DNA of 34,361 nucleotides from CAKZSB01 sp964646405 (lineage in GTDB: Bacteria; Pseudomonadota; Gammaproteobacteria; Granulosicoccales; Granulosicoccaceae). The DNA is taken from positions 1 to 34,361 of the forward strand of contig CAZYDV010000020.1 of NCBI GenBank assembly GCA_964646405.1, in the 5' to 3' direction. Within the stretch, counting starts at the first letter, position 1. Each line of letters begins with the position of its first letter. The notes beneath the pieces are model-generated. The model did no database searches. It saw only the letters and a list, made by a program, of their open reading frames with translations, and was not told where the DNA came from. Shown in pieces: positions 7,888 to 16,833 of this stretch. The translations under genes were made by a program, and so were the position numbers.

Positions 7888-9069
7888 CTATATCACTCGC
7901 TCAGTGCGTAACTGTTCGATGGTCGAGTTATCGTAACCCAGCTCAGCCATGATCTCGTCGGTGTGCTCGCCCAGCGTCGGCGCACGATGGCGAATCTCGG
8001 CATCGCTGTCGGTCAGATGCACCGGTGTGACCGCCAGCGGAGCCGGACTGGTAAGGCCCGGATAATCATGCGGTTGTAAATATCCCACTTCTTTCACGTG
8101 CGGATCGTCAAGCGTTTGCTGAGGACTGAGCAACGGCCCGGCCGGCACCATCGCCTGCTCGTAGGCAGCCAGCGCGTCAACGACGGTCATATCGCGCACG
8201 TGCTCACCGGCAATACGGGATAACTCCTCACCATTGTCGCCTCGATCAAGATCGGTGCGAAACCGCGGATCATCGAGCAACTCGGGCCGACCGATCATCC
8301 CGACCCAGCGCTCGTAGAGCGGTTGCCCAACCACCTGCACCATAATCCAGCCGTCGCGAACCTTTAGGATATCCGACGGCCCGGACAACTGACTGCGATT
8401 GCCGGTGCCCACGCGATCACGTCGCTTGACGGATTGTTCGATCAGGTAGGAATTGGAGTAGGTCAGCGCGGTGCGCAACAACGCCCCCTCGACCATCTGT
8501 CCCTGCCCTGTTTTCTCGCGATGCAGCAGCGCCGCCAGCGTGCCGTAGGCAGAGCTCATGGCAGTGCCGAAATCGACGACGGGCAGCACGTCACGCGCCG
8601 GAGCACCGGGCACGCCGGCAAGGTAGGGGCCGCCAGACATACCCTGGCCCAGCCCGTCAAAACCCACGCGCTCACTATAGGGGCCGCCCCGACCAAACGC
8701 CGACACTGTCGTTAAGATGATATCCGGCTTGATCGCCTTGAGCGTGTCGTAGTCCAGGCCAATGGCCTTGAGACCACGCGGCGGCAGATTGGCCACAACG
8801 ACATCGGCCGTGCGAACCAGTTTCTCGACAATCTCGCGTCCGGCCGGTCGGGTTGGATTTAGCGTCATACCGCGCTTGTTGCGATTGACCTGCAGAAACA
8901 GAGCACCGCTATCGTCTTCCGCTACCGGATTCATATAGCGATCTTCCGAGCCGTCGACCTTCTCGATCCGAATCACCTCGGCACCAAAATCTGCCAGAAG
9001 TGTTGCGCAATACGGACCCGCGATGAAGCGTCCGAAATCCAGCACCCGATAGCCGTTCAGCACAGACAT
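7888..9069 (-). CDS. Family III (CaiB/BaiF-type) CoA-transferase
   Basis: 393 aa from the ATG at 9069, which has a GGGGGAAG ribosome site directly upstream; a further in-frame start at 9108 would add 13 unlike residues. Family hallmarks are 'VLDFGRFIAGPYCATLLADFGAEVIRIE' split over 9-36, 'NRNKRGMTLN' (62-71), 'GFDGLGQGMSGG' (136-147) and 'LPVVDFGTAMSSAYGTLAALLHREKTGQGQ' over 160-189. Asp164 in 'PVVDFGTA' corresponds to the nucleophilic aspartate that forms acyl-CoA anhydride intermediates in formyl-CoA transferase and CaiB. The enzyme moves CoA between carboxylic acids; the substrate pair is unknown. It stands alone, convergent with the small membrane-protein gene and divergent from the DUF481 pair. 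A carnitine/betaine-related role would fit the nearby Rieske oxygenase but is inference. Confidence 0.92.
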   Translation of the reverse strand: MSVLNGYRVLDFGRFIAGPYCATLLADFGAEVIRIEKVDGSEDRYMNPVAEDDSGALFLQVNRNKRGMTLNPTRPAGREIVEKLVRTADVVVANLPPRGLKAIGLDYDTLKAIKPDIILTTVSAFGRGGPYSERVGFDGLGQGMSGGPYLAGVPGAPARDVLPVVDFGTAMSSAYGTLAALLHREKTGQGQMVEGALLRTALTYSNSYLIEQSVKRRDRVGTGNRSQLSGPSDILKVRDGWIMVQVVGQPLYERWVGMIGRPELLDDPRFRTDLDRGDNGEELSRIAGEHVRDMTVVDALAAYEQAMVPAGPLLSPQQTLDDPHVKEVGYLQPHDYPGLTSPAPLAVTPVHLTDSDAEIRHRAPTLGEHTDEIMAELGYDNSTIEQLRTERVI

Positions 9070-9431
9070 GTCTTCCCCCGCAAATGAGCAGCAGTATAGA
9101 ACGAACACCCGGCCCGCTCTACGCCATCTGCCCCGATCTGACTGTCAAACTTAATGCGTCAAAATTATTACAAATCGATCGATGAGAGTCAATATTCCGG
9201 AAATTCACCACAAACCCTCCTCGAATCAGCTATATGTACGTTCGTTGCGTGCCATCCAACTGTTAGTTTTTTGAAACACTCGTCGGCGCAACCAGCCCGT
9301 TGCGGATAGCATTGCCGCAGCTTTTCGGGGCTCGTGGCGATCGTCCTACGCCGCACGGAGCCGCAATGATTGGACGCTCGCCAGCCGGCGGCATTCCATC
9401 GAATACATTGAGCGAGACAGGACCGAAACAT
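9070..9431. other. Divergent intergenic region upstream of the CoA-transferase and DUF481 genes
   Basis: 362 bp between divergent starts, expected to hold both promoters. A TTCCGGAA palindrome lies near 9196-9203 and an AT-rich patch at about 9150-9180. I could not identify a convincing -35/-10 pair or a regulator site. Confidence 0.45.
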
Positions 9432-10157
9432 ATGAATCGAACAAGACTATCCATCGTATTGGCAGGCGCTCTGTCACTGGCCACGACTGCAGTAGCCGAG
9501 ACTGATGTCGAAGAAGGTAAGTGGTCTGGCAGCGCAAGCCTCGGTGGCATCGTCACCAGCGGCAACACTGACAACCAGAGCATCACCGGTTCCATTGGCG
9601 TCAGCCGCCGCAGCGGCGACAACAGCCACAACGTTTTTGGCAGCATCTACCGCGCTGAGGAAAACGGCGTCGACAGCGCTGATCGCAGCGAACTGGGCTA
9701 CAGTTTCGATCGCTATTTCGACGATCCGCTTTTCTGGTTCGCTCGCCTGCGTTATGACACTGATACATTTTCAAACATCGATTCGAGATCGTCGGTCGTT
9801 ATCGGCATGGGTTCGACGTTTATCGACAATGAAATCCACACCCTGACTGGACGTGGCGGTGTCGGTTTTGGCCAGACCGAGTTTGTCGATGGCAGTGAGG
9901 ATACCGACGGCACCGTGGTTTTCACGGGGCTCGAGTACCAGGCAAAGCTGGGCGACGCACTGAGCTTTCACTCTAGTCTCACAACAGAGCTTTCAAACAA
10001 CACTCTAACAATCTGGGACAGCAGCCTGCGCTATAGCGTATCGGACAGTTTCTCGGTGTCGCTGGGATATCTGCGGCGTGACAACGGCGATGTTGAAGGC
10101 GAACTCGGCGAGACCGTTGACACCATCACCTCGCTCAATCTGATCTATGGCATCTGA
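9432..10157 (+). CDS. DUF481-family outer-membrane protein, copy 1
   Basis: 241 aa. The start ATG at 9432 is chosen because a clean signal peptide follows (MNRTRLSIVLAGALSLATT, cleavage after 'AVA' at about 22). The longer frame from 9300 has no signal at its front. The mature protein opens with 'WSGSASLGGIVTSGNTDN', the typical start of DUF481 (YdiY-like 'salt-induced outer membrane protein'), and continues with alternating polar and aromatic strands, ending in 'TSLNLIYGI', as expected for a beta-barrel. No enzymatic role is known for the family. The second copy starts 40 bp downstream, so the pair is likely one transcript. Confidence 0.87.
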   Translation: MNRTRLSIVLAGALSLATTAVAETDVEEGKWSGSASLGGIVTSGNTDNQSITGSIGVSRRSGDNSHNVFGSIYRAEENGVDSADRSELGYSFDRYFDDPLFWFARLRYDTDTFSNIDSRSSVVIGMGSTFIDNEIHTLTGRGGVGFGQTEFVDGSEDTDGTVVFTGLEYQAKLGDALSFHSSLTTELSNNTLTIWDSSLRYSVSDSFSVSLGYLRRDNGDVEGELGETVDTITSLNLIYGI

Positions 10158-10197
10158 AGCCGACTATCAGATCGTCCCCAATCGAAAGGTACCTGAA

Positions 10198-10953
10198 ATG
10201 AAAGCAACCACACTCGCTGCTGTCGTCGCCGCACTATTTATCACCCAAACCGCTGTGGCCGAAGAGCCCTTGACCCGCACCTGGAGCGGCAGCGCCAGTC
10301 TCGGCGGTTTCGTCACCAGCGGCAACACCGAAAACTCCAGCACCACAGGGGCTATCACCCTGGCCAAGCGAAGTGACAACTGGACACACAACCTCACGGG
10401 CTCAGTCTATCTTGCCGAAGAAAATGACGTCGAGACCGCAGAGCGAACTGAACTGGCCTACCGGATCGATCGCTACATCAGCAACTCGACATTTGTTTTT
10501 GGCCGCGTAGGCTACGACACAGACGATTTTGCGAACATCGACGAGCGCACTTCCTTGCTGCTTGGCGTCGGCCGCACCTTTTTCGACACCGAAAAGCGTA
10601 CATTCAGCGCCAGCGTTGGTGTCGGTACGCAGTCGACTGATTTGATCAGCCTGGATGCCGATGGCGATGGCACAGACGAAATCGACTCGCTCTCCAGCGA
10701 CGACACGGTCTACTATCTGGGACTGGACTATCGCAATCGGCTGCGCGAGAACGTCTCGTTTAACTCTGTGCTGTCAATGGAACTCAGCGACCTCAATACC
10801 CTGACGATCTGGGACAACAGTTTGAGCCTGGCTGTCTCTGATCGATTCTCGATCGCATTCGGCATATTGACTCGTGATAACAGCGACATCGTCGGCGTGC
10901 GAGGTGAAAACACCGATACCAGCACCACACTACGATTGATCTACGGCATCTAA
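10198..10953 (+). CDS. DUF481-family outer-membrane protein, copy 2
   Basis: 251 aa from the ATG at 10198, with signal peptide (MKATTLAAVVAALFITQ, cleavage after 'AVA' at about 21). The mature start 'WSGSASLGGFVTSGNTEN' and the end 'TTLRLIYGI' are nearly the same as in copy 1, and 'LTIWD(S/N)SL' and 'YDTD.F.NID.R(S/T)S' also recur, so the two are tandem paralogs. Copy 2 has an added acidic insert 'SLDADGDGTDEIDSL' (about 157-171), which could be an extracellular loop that binds a cation; that is inference. A strong hairpin follows the stop. Confidence 0.87.
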   Translation: MKATTLAAVVAALFITQTAVAEEPLTRTWSGSASLGGFVTSGNTENSSTTGAITLAKRSDNWTHNLTGSVYLAEENDVETAERTELAYRIDRYISNSTFVFGRVGYDTDDFANIDERTSLLLGVGRTFFDTEKRTFSASVGVGTQSTDLISLDADGDGTDEIDSLSSDDTVYYLGLDYRNRLRENVSFNSVLSMELSDLNTLTIWDNSLSLAVSDRFSIAFGILTRDNSDIVGVRGENTDTSTTLRLIYGI

Positions 10954-10964
10954 AGACGTTTTGT

Positions 10965-10992
10965 CGCCAGATCACCACAGGGTGATCTGGCG
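10965..10992. terminator. Perfect 12-bp hairpin between convergent genes
   Basis: CGCCAGATCACC and GGTGATCTGGCG pair without mismatch around an ACAG loop, 12 bp after the DUF481 stop and 7 bp before the GST stop on the other strand. No long T-run follows on either side, but position and stability fit a shared bidirectional terminator. Confidence 0.6.
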
Positions 10993-10999
10993 CATCGCT

Positions 11000-11671
11000 T
11001 CAGCGTTCCACACCTACCTCATCATAGTGGGCAATCGTCCACGTTTCGCGTCTGGCCGCTTCGAGCCATTGTTGCATCGGCGGCAACGCGAGCATCGCGT
11101 CGCTCCAGCGGGCAAACGATTCACTGACTTCAAATCCGTAGCCGCGCACACGCCACATCACCGGCGCATACATGGCATCGACGATGCCGAATTGTCCGCA
11201 CAGAAAATCACCGCCATGGTCATTCGAATCACCCGAAATCTGATCAAACTGCGCCCAGATCTGTGCCAGGCGTTGCAGCTCGACGCGGATCTGATCCGAC
11301 ACGTCCAGCGATTTTGACGCTCGGCAATTCATTGGGCAGGCACTGCGCAGTGCCTGAAAACCGCTGTGCATCTCTGCCGAGGCCGCCCTGGCCAGGGCGC
11401 GGAGTTTTCGATCGCCTGGCCAAAGCGCGGCTTGCGGATACAACTCGGCCAGGTACTCGGCAATCGCGAGGCTGTCCGACAGAATCAGGCCGTCGTGCTC
11501 CAGCACCGGCACCTGGGCGGGGATGCCATGCTGTGAAGCATAGTCTTGCAGCATCTGGCCATGCATGAACGGCATGACGGTTTCACTGAACTCTATCTGT
11601 GCGACTTTCATCAGTATCCACGGCCGAAGTGACCAGGATGAATAATTCTTATAGCCAATGACCAGGTGCAT
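11000..11671 (-). CDS. Glutathione S-transferase family protein
   Basis: 223 aa from the ATG at 11671, which places the conserved N-terminal 'IGYKNYSSWSLRPW' (5-18) at the front of the thioredoxin-fold domain. The open frame extends to 11911 but runs into the divergent oxygenase gene. Ser11/Ser12 are candidates for activating glutathione. 'QVPVLEHDGLILSDSLAIAEYLAE' over 53-76 holds the cis-Pro55 and the glutathione-binding Ser66. The helical C-terminal domain follows ('FGIVDAMYAPVMWR'). The family conjugates or isomerises substrates with glutathione in the cytoplasm; the substrate is not predictable. It is divergent from the Rieske oxygenase gene, with 107 bp between the starts, so co-regulation is possible. 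Confidence 0.9.
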   Translation of the reverse strand: MHLVIGYKNYSSWSLRPWILMKVAQIEFSETVMPFMHGQMLQDYASQHGIPAQVPVLEHDGLILSDSLAIAEYLAELYPQAALWPGDRKLRALARAASAEMHSGFQALRSACPMNCRASKSLDVSDQIRVELQRLAQIWAQFDQISGDSNDHGGDFLCGQFGIVDAMYAPVMWRVRGYGFEVSESFARWSDAMLALPPMQQWLEAARRETWTIAHYDEVGVER

Positions 11672-11714
11672 GCTGTGTTTTCCGTCGCTATCGATACGCG
11701 AGAGCCTAGCCATT

Positions 11715-11756
11715 GCACACGGGTTTGAATAGCGAAAATTTTCGACCCCGGTGTGC
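11715..11756. promoter_or_regulatory. Extended inverted repeat in the divergent GST/oxygenase control region
   Basis: A perfect 12-bp palindrome CGAAAATTTTCG (11733-11744) is nested inside outer arms GCACAC (11715-11720) and GTGTGC (11751-11756) with GGG/CCC next to them. The whole 42-bp dyad fills the centre of the 107-bp gap between divergent starts, the usual place for a regulator-binding operator. The regulator is not in this window. Confidence 0.45.
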
Positions 11757-11778
11757 GCTAAAATCGTACACTCCCGCC

Positions 11779-13032
11779 ATGAGCACGCCTTCCGATAACA
11801 GCCCGCCAGCAGCCGCGCCAGAATCCGAACTCGCCCCTGAACTGGCGCAAGCAATGAAGTCCCGACAAACCGGTTATTCGCTGCCGCGCGAGTTCTATAC
11901 GTCAGCGGCAATTTACCAACGGGATCTACAGCGATTCTGGGGACAACAATGGATCTGGGTCGGCCACAGCAGCCAGGTGCCCGACAATGGAGATTTTTTT
12001 CTGTTCGAGTTTGGACAGGAATCGGTCATCATTGTGCGGGATCAAACGCAGATACGCGCCCACCTGAATGTCTGCCGACACCGAGGCTCACGCGTTTGTC
12101 TGGAATCAGCCGGCAACGCCAGATCATTCACCTGCCCCTATCACGCCTGGACCTACAACACCGATGGCAGATTGCGCGGCGGCCGGTTAATGCCAGAGGG
12201 TTTTGAAGCCTCTCAATTTGGCCTGCTGCCTGTTCACCTGTTGGAATTCCAGGGGCTGTTGTTTGTCAGCCTGGCCGCCGATCCGCCACCGATACAAGAC
12301 AACCTTGACAAACTTGCCCGGCTGACTCAGCCATTCAGACTCAACAATCTCAAAGTCGTGCACCAGGCAAGTTATCCGGTCGAGGCCAACTGGAAGCTCG
12401 CGCTGGAGAACTACATGGAGTGTTATCACTGTGCACCGGCACATCGCGAATACTCCAAATCCCACAGCCTGAAAGACCCGGATTCGATGACCTCCGAACT
12501 GATCACATCGATGCAGGCAAAGTCGCAGGCCGCAGGCCTGCCAATAGAGGAGTTGTCGATCTGTGGCAGCGACACCATTGCACCGGGTTGCGAGACCTAC
12601 TACCGCCGCTATCCGTTGTATCCAGGTTATCAGACCGGCAGTCAAAGCGGCAAACCGCTGGCACCACTATTGGGCGAGCTGACAGATTTCGATGGCGGCG
12701 CCACCGATATACAAATCGGAGTGCTGAATTCGTTTTTGGCCTATTCGGATCATGTGGTTGGCTATCGCTTCGTACCACGCGGCCTGCAACAAACCGATAT
12801 TCAGACCGTCTGGATGGTCAACATCGATGCGGTGGCAGGTCGCGACTTTGATAGGAACGCGCTCACCTGGCTATGGCATGTCACCACACTGGATGACGAG
12901 CGCATCATTCGTCACAATCAGGCCGGCGTCAACTCACATCACTACCAGCCTGGCCCCTTATCCACGATGGAATGGGGCATCGCCGATTTTCACCACAACT
13001 ATCTGGCAGCGCTCAACTCGCCTCGCGACTGA
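11779..13032 (+). CDS. Rieske [2Fe-2S] ring-hydroxylating-type oxygenase, alpha subunit
   Basis: 417 aa from the ATG at 11779. The Rieske cluster ligands are Cys99-x-His101 in 'CRHRGSRVC' and Cys119-x-x-His122 in 'CPYHAW'. The catalytic domain has the mononuclear-iron motif 'ENYMECYHCAPAHREY' (210-225) with His217 and His222, and an acidic residue in 'TLDDERIIRHNQAG' is the likely third ligand. The N-terminal 'YSLPREFYTSAAIYQRDLQRFW' layout and length fit the subgroup that oxidises quaternary amines (GbcA, choline monooxygenase, CntA/YeaW), as does a betaine-type importer 6 kb away. No reductase subunit is adjacent, so its electron donor lies elsewhere. Specific substrate unproven. Its 3' end overlaps the convergent ABC gene by 20 bp. 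Confidence 0.9.
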   Translation: MSTPSDNSPPAAAPESELAPELAQAMKSRQTGYSLPREFYTSAAIYQRDLQRFWGQQWIWVGHSSQVPDNGDFFLFEFGQESVIIVRDQTQIRAHLNVCRHRGSRVCLESAGNARSFTCPYHAWTYNTDGRLRGGRLMPEGFEASQFGLLPVHLLEFQGLLFVSLAADPPPIQDNLDKLARLTQPFRLNNLKVVHQASYPVEANWKLALENYMECYHCAPAHREYSKSHSLKDPDSMTSELITSMQAKSQAAGLPIEELSICGSDTIAPGCETYYRRYPLYPGYQTGSQSGKPLAPLLGELTDFDGGATDIQIGVLNSFLAYSDHVVGYRFVPRGLQQTDIQTVWMVNIDAVAGRDFDRNALTWLWHVTTLDDERIIRHNQAGVNSHHYQPGPLSTMEWGIADFHHNYLAALNSPRD

Positions 13033-14848
13033 TCTTTAACTGCAGGTCGTCTACGTCCAGATGGCAGGCAATCTGGTGACCATCGGCCAGTTGTCTGACC
13101 GGCGCATCGATCTTATCGCAAGTGCCATCGATAGCTGACGGACAACGATTGTAGAACGGGCAGCCAACGGCGGTAATCTCTACGCCCTTGGCAATACCCA
13201 CCGCCATCTCTCGCAGCTCGACAGTATCTTCCAACCAGCCTATGCGTAACTCGGGCACCGAGCTGATCAATAGCCGGGTATACGGATGATAAGGCGGCGT
13301 CAGTACCTGATCGGTGGGCCCCTGCTCGACCACACGACCAGCGTAGAGCACGACGATTTCATCGGCGAACGATGCGACGGTCGACAGATCGTGACTGATA
13401 AACACAAAGCTGACGCCGGTTTTGTCTTTCAGGTTGTTGAGCAGCTTGATCACATTGGCGCCAACGATGCTGTCCAGTGCCGAGGTAACTTCATCGCACA
13501 GCAGCACCTCGGGCGACGCTGCCAGTGAGCGCGCAAGATTAATTCGTTGCTTCTGACCACCGGACAGCTCAGCCGGATAGCGATCGCCAAACTCGGCCGG
13601 CAGTTCGACCATATCGAGAATTTCATTGACGCGCTGACGACGCTCCTTGCCAGTCACACCGTGATAAAACTCCAGCGGTCGGCCAATAATATCGGCGATG
13701 CGCTGGCGCGGATTGAGTGCGGTGTCGGCCATCTGATAAACGAACTGCACTTTGCGCAATTCATCTCGCGATCGGTCCTGCAGGTCTGCCTCAAGGTTTT
13801 CTCCATCGAGCACCACCTCCCCTGCAGCCTGCGGCAGCAAACCAGCCATAACGCGCGCCAGCGTCGACTTGCCGCAACCTGATTCACCGATAACCCCTAC
13901 CACGTGACCGTTCTCAACCTTGACGTTGATATCACGCAATACGGTAACCGCCGGCTCGCCATTCACCTTGCGCCCATAGCCGGCAGACATATCCTTCACA
14001 ACCAGTGCGGCAATATCGCGATCGTGCTCGCCGGTGACCACTGTGCCAAGTCCGGCCGCCGGCTTGGGCCGCACCGCTTCCATCAGCTTGCGTGTATAGG
14101 CGTGCCCGGGGTTGTTAATGATCTGTTCGGCAGGGCCCTGTTCCATCACCTCGCCGCCGTACAGCACGACGATGTGGTCGGCGATCTGTGCCACCACGGC
14201 CAGATCGTGGGTAACGTAAATCGCCGCCGCGTTTTCTTCGTGAATGACCTTCTTGAACGCTTTCAGCACTTCAATTTGTGTCGTGACATCAAGTGCGGTG
14301 GTCGGTTCGTCGAGCACCATGAGATCGGGTTTACCGCACAGTGCCATCGCCGCCATCAAACGCTGTAATTGCCCGCCGGAGACCTGATGGGGATAACGGT
14401 TGCCAATGCGATCGGGATTGGGTAATTCCAGTGATCGGTAGAGTCGCTCGGCGCGTGCATCCGCCTCGTCCTGGGTGAGGATACCGTGCAGCACGGCCGA
14501 TTCGGTTACCTGCTCACCTATGGTGATGGCCGGGTTGAAAGTAGCCGCGGCACTTTGTGCAAGATACGCCACCTTGCGACCACGCAGGTCGCGCTGGCGC
14601 AAGGGTTCGGCCGTGAGCAAATCTTCCCCGTGCAACCTCACCTCACCACCGGCAAACTCGAGCCCTGGTTTGGTGTATGCCAGCGCCGACAGTGAAATAG
14701 TGGTTTTTCCGGATCCGGATTCGCCGATTAACGCGACAACCTGCCCTTTGTGCACATCAAAGCTGACCCCTTTTACAATAGGTATCGGCGTGCCGTCCTC
14801 GCGTCTGGCTTCGATTTTAAGGTCTTTTATCTCAAGTAGTTTTTCCAT
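13013..14848 (-). CDS. Oligopeptide/dipeptide-type ABC transporter, fused double ATPase subunit
   Basis: 611 aa; the start ATG at 14848 lies 4 bp after the preceding permease stop, and the frame upstream runs into that gene. It holds two complete nucleotide-binding domains in one chain, like a DppD-DppF or YejF-type fusion. The first has Walker A GESGSGKT (42-49), signature 'VSGGQLQRL' and Walker B 'LMVLDEPTTALD'. The second has Walker A GESGCGKS, signature 'LSGGQKQRINLARSL' and Walker B 'VLLCDEVTSALD'. The C-terminal 'CPFYNRCPSAIDGTCD' is the Cys-containing oligopeptide/dipeptide extension, which in some members holds an Fe-S cluster. It powers the two permeases encoded just upstream. Last gene of the operon; its end overlaps the convergent oxygenase gene. 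Confidence 0.95.
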   Translation of the reverse strand: MEKLLEIKDLKIEARREDGTPIPIVKGVSFDVHKGQVVALIGESGSGKTTISLSALAYTKPGLEFAGGEVRLHGEDLLTAEPLRQRDLRGRKVAYLAQSAAATFNPAITIGEQVTESAVLHGILTQDEADARAERLYRSLELPNPDRIGNRYPHQVSGGQLQRLMAAMALCGKPDLMVLDEPTTALDVTTQIEVLKAFKKVIHEENAAAIYVTHDLAVVAQIADHIVVLYGGEVMEQGPAEQIINNPGHAYTRKLMEAVRPKPAAGLGTVVTGEHDRDIAALVVKDMSAGYGRKVNGEPAVTVLRDINVKVENGHVVGVIGESGCGKSTLARVMAGLLPQAAGEVVLDGENLEADLQDRSRDELRKVQFVYQMADTALNPRQRIADIIGRPLEFYHGVTGKERRQRVNEILDMVELPAEFGDRYPAELSGGQKQRINLARSLAASPEVLLCDEVTSALDSIVGANVIKLLNNLKDKTGVSFVFISHDLSTVASFADEIVVLYAGRVVEQGPTDQVLTPPYHPYTRLLISSVPELRIGWLEDTVELREMAVGIAKGVEITAVGCPFYNRCPSAIDGTCDKIDAPVRQLADGHQIACHLDVDDLQLKISREAS

Positions 14849-14852
14849 TGAT

Positions 14853-15758
14853 CTACACCATCTTGCGCGCGAGGCTACCACCGGATTCGGCGGAGACATC
14901 ATCGACTATCAGGTTGATCGCAATAGTGAACGAGCCAATCGCCATGGCCGGCCAGATCGACGCATATGACCCATAGGGCAAGCCCTGCAGGTTCTCGCGA
15001 ACCATACTGCCCCAGTCAGCGGTCGGTGGCTGCACACCGAGACCAAGAAAACTCAGACTTGAAATAAACAGCACCACAAACACCAGCCGCAGGCCAAAGT
15101 CGGTGGCCAGCGGCATCGCCGCATTGGGCAGAATTTCACGCGTGATAATCCACCAGGTTCCCTCACCACGCGCCCTGGCTGATTCAACGAAATCCTGCAC
15201 CATGATATCCAGCGCCAGCGCGCGGGCAATCCGAAAAACACTGGTCGCATAGATCACCGCTGCCATGATGATCAGTATGGGTATTGAAGAACCGAACGCT
15301 GCTATCGCGATTAACCCCAGCATAATCGTGGGCAAAGACAGAATCGCATCGTTTACGCGACTGATAATGGTGTCGGTCCAACCGCCCCTGACGGCCGCAG
15401 CAATGCCCAGCGTTATACCGATAAGGTAGGCGCCAAGCGTGGATAATAACGATATCCCGATGGTCGTTCTGGCCCCCCACAAAATACGCGAAAAGGTGTC
15501 GCGACCGAGGTAATCTGTGCCGAGCAGGAACTCACCATCGCCGGGTAAAAAGCTATCGTCACCAGCAAAGTCCATCTGGTGAAACGGCGCGACGGACGGC
15601 CCGATCACGACGATCACCAGCCAGGCGGCCACCACCAGCGCCGCCAGCTTGCCCACCCACGAGAGCTTGATTCGCTTGCGAGGAGGCGCATCCGGCAGTT
15701 CGTCAAAGCGGTCCAGACGCTCGACAATATCCTCGCCCTTAATGTTGCTTTCATTCAT
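14853..15758 (-). CDS. Dipeptide/oligopeptide-type ABC transporter permease (DppC-like)
   Basis: 301 aa from the ATG at 15758, 16 bp after the DppB-like stop. The longer frame to 15818 would overlap that gene. The cytoplasmic N-terminus ends in a basic stretch 'PPRKRIKLSWVGK' before the first membrane helix, then comes 'LLGTDYLGRDTFSRILWGARTTIG', the DppC-family hallmark, here spanning about 77-100. Several hydrophobic helices follow, and the EAA loop is recognisable in 'VESARARGEGTWWIITREILPNA'. It forms the inner-membrane channel together with the DppB-like partner. The low ribosome-site quality suggests translational coupling to the gene before it. Confidence 0.93.
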   Translation of the reverse strand: MNESNIKGEDIVERLDRFDELPDAPPRKRIKLSWVGKLAALVVAAWLVIVVIGPSVAPFHQMDFAGDDSFLPGDGEFLLGTDYLGRDTFSRILWGARTTIGISLLSTLGAYLIGITLGIAAAVRGGWTDTIISRVNDAILSLPTIMLGLIAIAAFGSSIPILIIMAAVIYATSVFRIARALALDIMVQDFVESARARGEGTWWIITREILPNAAMPLATDFGLRLVFVVLFISSLSFLGLGVQPPTADWGSMVRENLQGLPYGSYASIWPAMAIGSFTIAINLIVDDVSAESGGSLARKMV

Positions 15759-15774
15759 GAGGTGATCCGTTCGT

Positions 15775-16725
15775 CTACTTGGGCTGGCGCAAGCGCGGGT
15801 TAGAAAGTATCGACGCAATGTCGGCGATCAGTATCAACACGACATAGGTTGCGCAAAAAATCATCGCACAAGCCTGAACCAGCGGAAGATCGCGCGTTTG
15901 CACGCCGTCGATCATCAACTTGGCCAGACCCGGATAGGCAAATATGGTTTCAACAATCACCACACCACTGACCAGATAGGCCAGATTCAACGCGATGACA
16001 TTGACGATCGGACCAATCGCATTGAACAGCGCATGGCGCAGAATAATTCGCCGCCGCGGCACACCTTTGAGGATTGCCATTTCGATGTAGGGCGAATTCA
16101 TGACGTTCAAAATGCCGGCTCGCGTCATCCGAATCATCTGCGCAGACACCACAATCACCAGGGTGATAATCGGCATCGCCAGCGCCCGCGCCAGTTGCCA
16201 CCCCGACTCATTGCCGCTCAGGTAGGCGATCGCCGGCAGCCATTGAAGCTGGACGGCCAGTATCAGCACCATGAAGGTGGCAATGAAAAATTCGGGCACT
16301 GAAATCAGGCTCAGTGTGGCGAAAGTGACAATGCGATCCAGCCATGTGCCCGGATACATCGCGGCCAGTAACCCCAGCGCCACTGAAATGGGAATTGAGA
16401 TTGCAGCGACGATACCCGCCAGAAACATCGTGTTCCCCAGGCGCCCGCCGATCAAACTGGAAATACTCGCGCCGCCGGCCTTGGATGTCCCCAGATTGCC
16501 GGTCGCAAGATTGCCCAGCCAATCGAAATAGCGGACATACCAGGGCCTGTCCATGCCCAGCTCGGCACGCAACGCGGCGAGTGTCTCCGGGGTGGCACTC
16601 TGGCCCAATATGATCTGCGCGACGTCGCCCGGTAGTATGCTGGTGCCGATAAACACCAGTACTGAAACTACCCAAAGTGTGCCAATTCCAATGAGAATTC
16701 GGCGCAATACCATTTTCATCATCAT
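15775..16725 (-). CDS. Dipeptide/oligopeptide-type ABC transporter permease (DppB-like)
   Basis: 316 aa. The start has three ATGs close together (MMMKMVLRR); 16725 is the longest and the exact one is uncertain by a few codons. The DppB-family pattern is clear. A first helix 'ILIGIGTLWVVSVLVFIG' is followed by a periplasmic loop with 'ILGQSATPETLAALRAELGMDRPWYVRYFDWL', the region that usually reads LGLDxPxxxQY, then five further membrane helices and the EAA-type loop 'MAILKGVPRRRIILRHALFNA'. It follows the binding-protein gene after a 273-bp gap that contains a terminator, so its level should be lower than that of the binding protein. Confidence 0.94.
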   Translation of the reverse strand: MMMKMVLRRILIGIGTLWVVSVLVFIGTSILPGDVAQIILGQSATPETLAALRAELGMDRPWYVRYFDWLGNLATGNLGTSKAGGASISSLIGGRLGNTMFLAGIVAAISIPISVALGLLAAMYPGTWLDRIVTFATLSLISVPEFFIATFMVLILAVQLQWLPAIAYLSGNESGWQLARALAMPIITLVIVVSAQMIRMTRAGILNVMNSPYIEMAILKGVPRRRIILRHALFNAIGPIVNVIALNLAYLVSGVVIVETIFAYPGLAKLMIDGVQTRDLPLVQACAMIFCATYVVLILIADIASILSNPRLRQPK

Positions 16726-16833
16726 GGCTGATGATCTCTGTTATGCATGCTTTTAGGATTTCCGGATGCAGGCGATGCGGGCAACGACGCACCGGTAACA
16801 CTGAACCAAGACATTGAGCGTTTTGCAAAGGCT

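Noticed and set aside
7736..7936. 66-codon + strand frame with a TTG start
   Set aside because: It overlaps both the small membrane-protein stop and the end of the CoA-transferase and has no ribosome site.
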